Assembly: GCF_001542905.1 (NCBI RefSeq)
Contig: NZ_LOAJ01000001.1
Span: forward strand, 2,232,001-2,296,000
DNA: 64,000 nucleotides
Direction of reading: 5' to 3'
Origin: Halorubrum aethiopicum
GTDB taxonomy: Archaea; Halobacteriota; Halobacteria; Halobacteriales; Haloferacaceae
Shown: positions 61,938 to 64,000 of the stretch, one piece after another
How positions within the stretch are numbered: position 1 is the stretch's first letter
How the letters are laid out: each line of letters begins with the position of its first letter
Made by a program: the position numbers and the translations under genes
The notes under the pieces: generated by a model
Told to the model about the DNA's origin: nothing
Database searches by the model: none
The model's input: the letters and a program-made list of their open reading frames with translations, nothing else

Positions 61938-62276
61938 GAGCGGTGGCGCGCCTCCGAGCGCCCGAGAGGGCGCGAGGAGCCCGCGAGGGAGTCGACCGTC
62001 CGGAGCGAAGCGGAGGACGGTCGGCGAGGTTGGGGAGGCGTGAGGTGCGGTCGCAGTGCTGTGGGGGGACTCAAAGGGGCAGTCGTGAGGACGACGCCCG
62101 GTGAAGCAAGCACCGCAACGAAGGAGCGATAGCGACTGAGTGAGGAGCACAGCGAACCGCGCGAGTCGGGCGAGGGCGACCGCAGGGAGCCCTCGGGTGG
62201 CGAACGGCGAAGCCGTGAGCCCTCGCGACTGGGGCTTTGATCGTGTGCGCTGCGGTCGTGTTCACTGCGTCGATGA
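61938..62276 (+). repeat. dispersed structured repeat, copy C (rearranged form)
   Basis: It opens with GAGCGGTGGCGCG (61938). The variable hairpin has a different stem, CGACCGTCC (61993-62001) with GGACGGTCG (62015-62023). Then come TTGGGGAGGCGTGAGG and GGACTCAAAGGGGC. The last stem is CAAAG plus AGTCGTGAG (from 62072) with CTCGCGACT plus CTTTG (to 62239). The apical region resembles that of copy A. It also holds a second variable hairpin, CGAGGGC (62171-62177) with GCCCTCG (62189-62195), followed by the fixed hairpin in changed form, ACGGC-GAA-GCCGT. It ends near GTGTTCACTGCG. It lies in sense orientation after the DUF6360-like gene; the interval 61905-62349 holds nothing else. Confidence 0.8.
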
Positions 62277-62349
62277 CGTACTACCGAACGACTGGAGCTT
62301 CCGGCGTCGATCAGTCGACAACGGCGTGGATCCGAACGACGACCGCTCC

Positions 62350-63369
62350 TTATAGCTCCAGTCCGCGGATCGCGACGCTCCCCTCCTCGCCGTCACCCTC
62401 GTCGTCCTCCTCCACCCGTCCGATCACGCGCCCGTCCGTCTCCGCCGCCAGCGACTCGGCGGCCCCGGGATCCAGCGCCGCGACGAACCCGGTCCCCATG
62501 TTGAACGTTCGATGCATCTCCTCGTCGGAGACGTTCCCCTCAGACTGGACGAACCCGAAGACGGGCTGGGCGTCGAAGGGGTCGTCCACGACGTAGCGGT
62601 GCGCGCCCAGTCGTGTCAGGTTCGTCCACCCGCCGCCGGTGACGTGGGCCGCGGCCCGGACGCCGCGTTCGCGCATGGGGTCAAGCAGGTCGGTGTAGAT
62701 CCGGGTGGGTTCCAAGAGCGCCTCGCCGAGGGTGTCGTACCCGGCGAACGGGCACGGGTCCGTGTACTCGTGTTCGCGCGTGACGGCCTCGCGCGCGAGC
62801 GTCAGCCCGTTGGAGTGGATCCCCGACGACCTCCAGCCGACGAGCGCGTCGCCCGGCTCCGCGTGCCCGTCGAAGACGCCGTCCTTCGCGGCGAGTCCGG
62901 CACAGGTCCCCGCGAGGTCGAGCCCGCGGACGACCTCCGGCATCACCGCCGTCTCGCCGCCGACCAGTTCGATGTCGGCCCGCTCCGCGCCCGCGGCGAG
63001 GCCCTCGCCGACCTGCTCTGCGAACCCCTCGTCCGGCTCGTCGACCGCGAGGTAGTCGACGAACGCCACCGAGCGGACGCCGGCAGCGACGAGGTCGTTG
63101 ACGTTCATCGCGATACAGTCGATTCCGACCGTCGAGTAGTCGGCGAGCGCCTCCGCGACGAGCAGCTTCGTCCCGACGCCGTCGGTCGCCAGCGCGAGGT
63201 AGCGGTCGCCGATGTCGAGCAGGCCGGCGTAGTCGCCCTCGCCCTCGCCGACCATCCCGACCAGCGCGGCGGTCGCGGCCTCGCTCGCGTCGATGTCGAC
63301 GCCCGCGTCGGCGTACGTGAGCTCCTCGTCGTCGCCGTCGCCACCAGCGTCGCCGTCCCTTTCGGCCAT
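62350..63369 (-). CDS. purM: phosphoribosylformylglycinamidine cyclo-ligase
   Basis: This 339-residue PurM/AIR synthetase shows LTYADAGVDIDASEAATAAL at the start, LALATDGVGTKLLVAEAL (around 66), CIAMNVNDLVAAGV (around 90), VGGETAVMPEV (around 140), GWRSSGIHSNGLTLAR (around 184) and HVTGGGWTNLTRLG (around 250). It closes the imidazole ring of FGAM using ATP, the step after PurLQS. An acidic Gly-rich N-terminal segment of 18 residues precedes the domain. It is separated by 36 kb from purQS. Confidence 0.94.
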   Translation of the reverse strand: MAERDGDAGGDGDDEELTYADAGVDIDASEAATAALVGMVGEGEGDYAGLLDIGDRYLALATDGVGTKLLVAEALADYSTVGIDCIAMNVNDLVAAGVRSVAFVDYLAVDEPDEGFAEQVGEGLAAGAERADIELVGGETAVMPEVVRGLDLAGTCAGLAAKDGVFDGHAEPGDALVGWRSSGIHSNGLTLAREAVTREHEYTDPCPFAGYDTLGEALLEPTRIYTDLLDPMRERGVRAAAHVTGGGWTNLTRLGAHRYVVDDPFDAQPVFGFVQSEGNVSDEEMHRTFNMGTGFVAALDPGAAESLAAETDGRVIGRVEEDDEGDGEEGSVAIRGLEL

Positions 63370-63456
63370 ACGCGTGTCGTGGCGCGCCGGAGCAAAAGGA
63401 CACCGCTTGTCCGCGAACGCCGGGATCCGCCGGGAACGACGGACGTCGCGGCCGAC

Positions 63457-64000
63457 TCAGAACGGCCCGCCGAAGCCGAGGCCGAGCACGAACACCAGAA
63501 GGACCGCGAGGAGCGCCGACGGGACGAACGCGACCGCCCAGACGACGCGGCTCCAGTCCAGCACCGTCCTCCCGTCGAGCGGGCCGTACGGGACGAGGTT
63601 GAACGCGGCGAGGAAGACGTTGATCGCGATCCCGCGCTCGCCGACCAGCGCCAGGACCTCACTCCCCAGCAGCGTTCCCGCGTAGAACACGGGCACGAAG
63701 AGGACCATGAGAAGCAGGTTGACGACGGGGCCGGCGAGCGCGATCCGCCCGTGTTCGCCCGCGGTGAGCCGCCCGCGGTGGTGGACCGCGCCGGGCGCGG
63801 CGAAGATGAACCCGAGCAGGGCGCTCGCCACGGCCAGAAACAGCATGCCGTTGTCCGCGCGGAACTCCGCCACCTGGTCGTAGCGGACGGCGACGACCTT
63901 GTGCGCGATCTCGTGGAGGAGGAAGCCGACGCCCGCGGTCGAGAGTCCGACGAGGAGCGGGAGCACCACGCCGGCCGCGACGATCCGGGAGACGCCGGCG
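63457..64000 (-). CDS. M50-type membrane metalloprotease (site-2 protease-like), 5'-partial
   Basis: The frame is open to the window end, so the start lies beyond base 64000; about 180 residues are visible. The active-site helix has HEIAHKV (HExxH), and a later segment NLVPYGPLDGRTVLDW provides the third metal ligand Asp in the N-x2-P-x3-LDG motif. Several hydrophobic helices flank these. Site-2-type proteases cut regulatory proteins inside the membrane. This is a short form with no PDZ or CBS domain in the visible part. Confidence 0.85.
   Translation of the reverse strand, partial: AGVSRIVAAGVVLPLLVGLSTAGVGFLLHEIAHKVVAVRYDQVAEFRADNGMLFLAVASALLGFIFAAPGAVHHRGRLTAGEHGRIALAGPVVNLLLMVLFVPVFYAGTLLGSEVLALVGERGIAINVFLAAFNLVPYGPLDGRTVLDWSRVVWAVAFVPSALLAVLLVFVLGLGFGGPF

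Noticed and set aside
1-64000. CRISPR array, rRNA genes, insertion sequences with transposase, replication origin
   Set aside because: I looked for regular short direct repeats, rRNA-like blocks, DDE/IS200 transposase motifs and Orc1/Cdc6 genes with ORB repeats, and found none.

Overview
The window is chromosomal DNA from a haloarchaeon (class Halobacteria), most like Halorubrum or a close relative; the genus is an inference. The evidence is very high GC, acidic proteins, Tat-type lipoproteins (RRxFL followed by a lipobox Cys), a digeranylgeranyl-lipid reductase, a bacterio-opsin-activator-type (HTH-10) regulator, many leaderless genes with a TATA-like box about 27-32 bases before the ATG, and many haloarchaea-only small proteins. 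Coding density is high. The first and last genes are cut by the window ends.

Layout. 1-7.3 kb: an FAD/Fe-S dehydrogenase, a VapBC-type toxin-antitoxin pair, a DUF5787 protein, a Nudix hydrolase, an S10-like protein, an M20 amidohydrolase and a small winged-helix protein. 7.3-15.3 kb: an archaeal lipid reductase and a BmpA-type nucleoside/sugar ABC importer, whose binding-protein gene is separated from the ATPase/permease genes by an opposing MFS gene. 15.4-22.6 kb: phosphohexomutase, CPBP protease, two regulators, a methyltransferase and an aldehyde dehydrogenase. 23-31 kb: acylphosphatase, VOC protein, PurQ/PurS, PurU and an Lhr-type helicase. 31.26 kb: tRNA-Tyr, followed by a conspicuously AT-rich island (about 31.4-33.4 kb) with a degenerate tRNA-Tyr fragment, a membrane protein, a small partner and a broken ORF. 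33.6-48 kb: peroxiredoxin, EamA transporter, Hsp20, gamma-glutamyltransferase, lipoyl synthase (apparently frameshifted), isochorismatase-like hydrolase, YqcI/YcgG protein, aminotransferase, a Dna2-like nuclease-helicase and MenC/MenA. 49.4-57.7 kb: a complete branched-chain amino acid locus leuA - ilvB - ilvN - ilvC - leuC - leuD - leuB. 57.8-64 kb: DUF555, an XRE-CBS regulator, small genes, a nitrite/sulfite reductase, PurM and an M50 protease.

Main unusual observations. (1) Upstream of ilvB a TATA box is followed at leaderless spacing by a 24-codon ORF ending AVAVAIVGV, with a perfect hairpin enclosing its stop codon and alternative hairpin segments further down: the layout of a Val/Ile attenuator. 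(2) Three copies, plus one degenerate copy, of a 240-340 bp dispersed repeat carry hairpins whose stems change sequence but keep pairing, so the conserved property appears to be structure. Three are in sense orientation just downstream of genes. (3) leuA and lipA both show N-terminal frame breaks. (4) The AT-rich island next to tRNA-Tyr looks like the remains of an integrated element.
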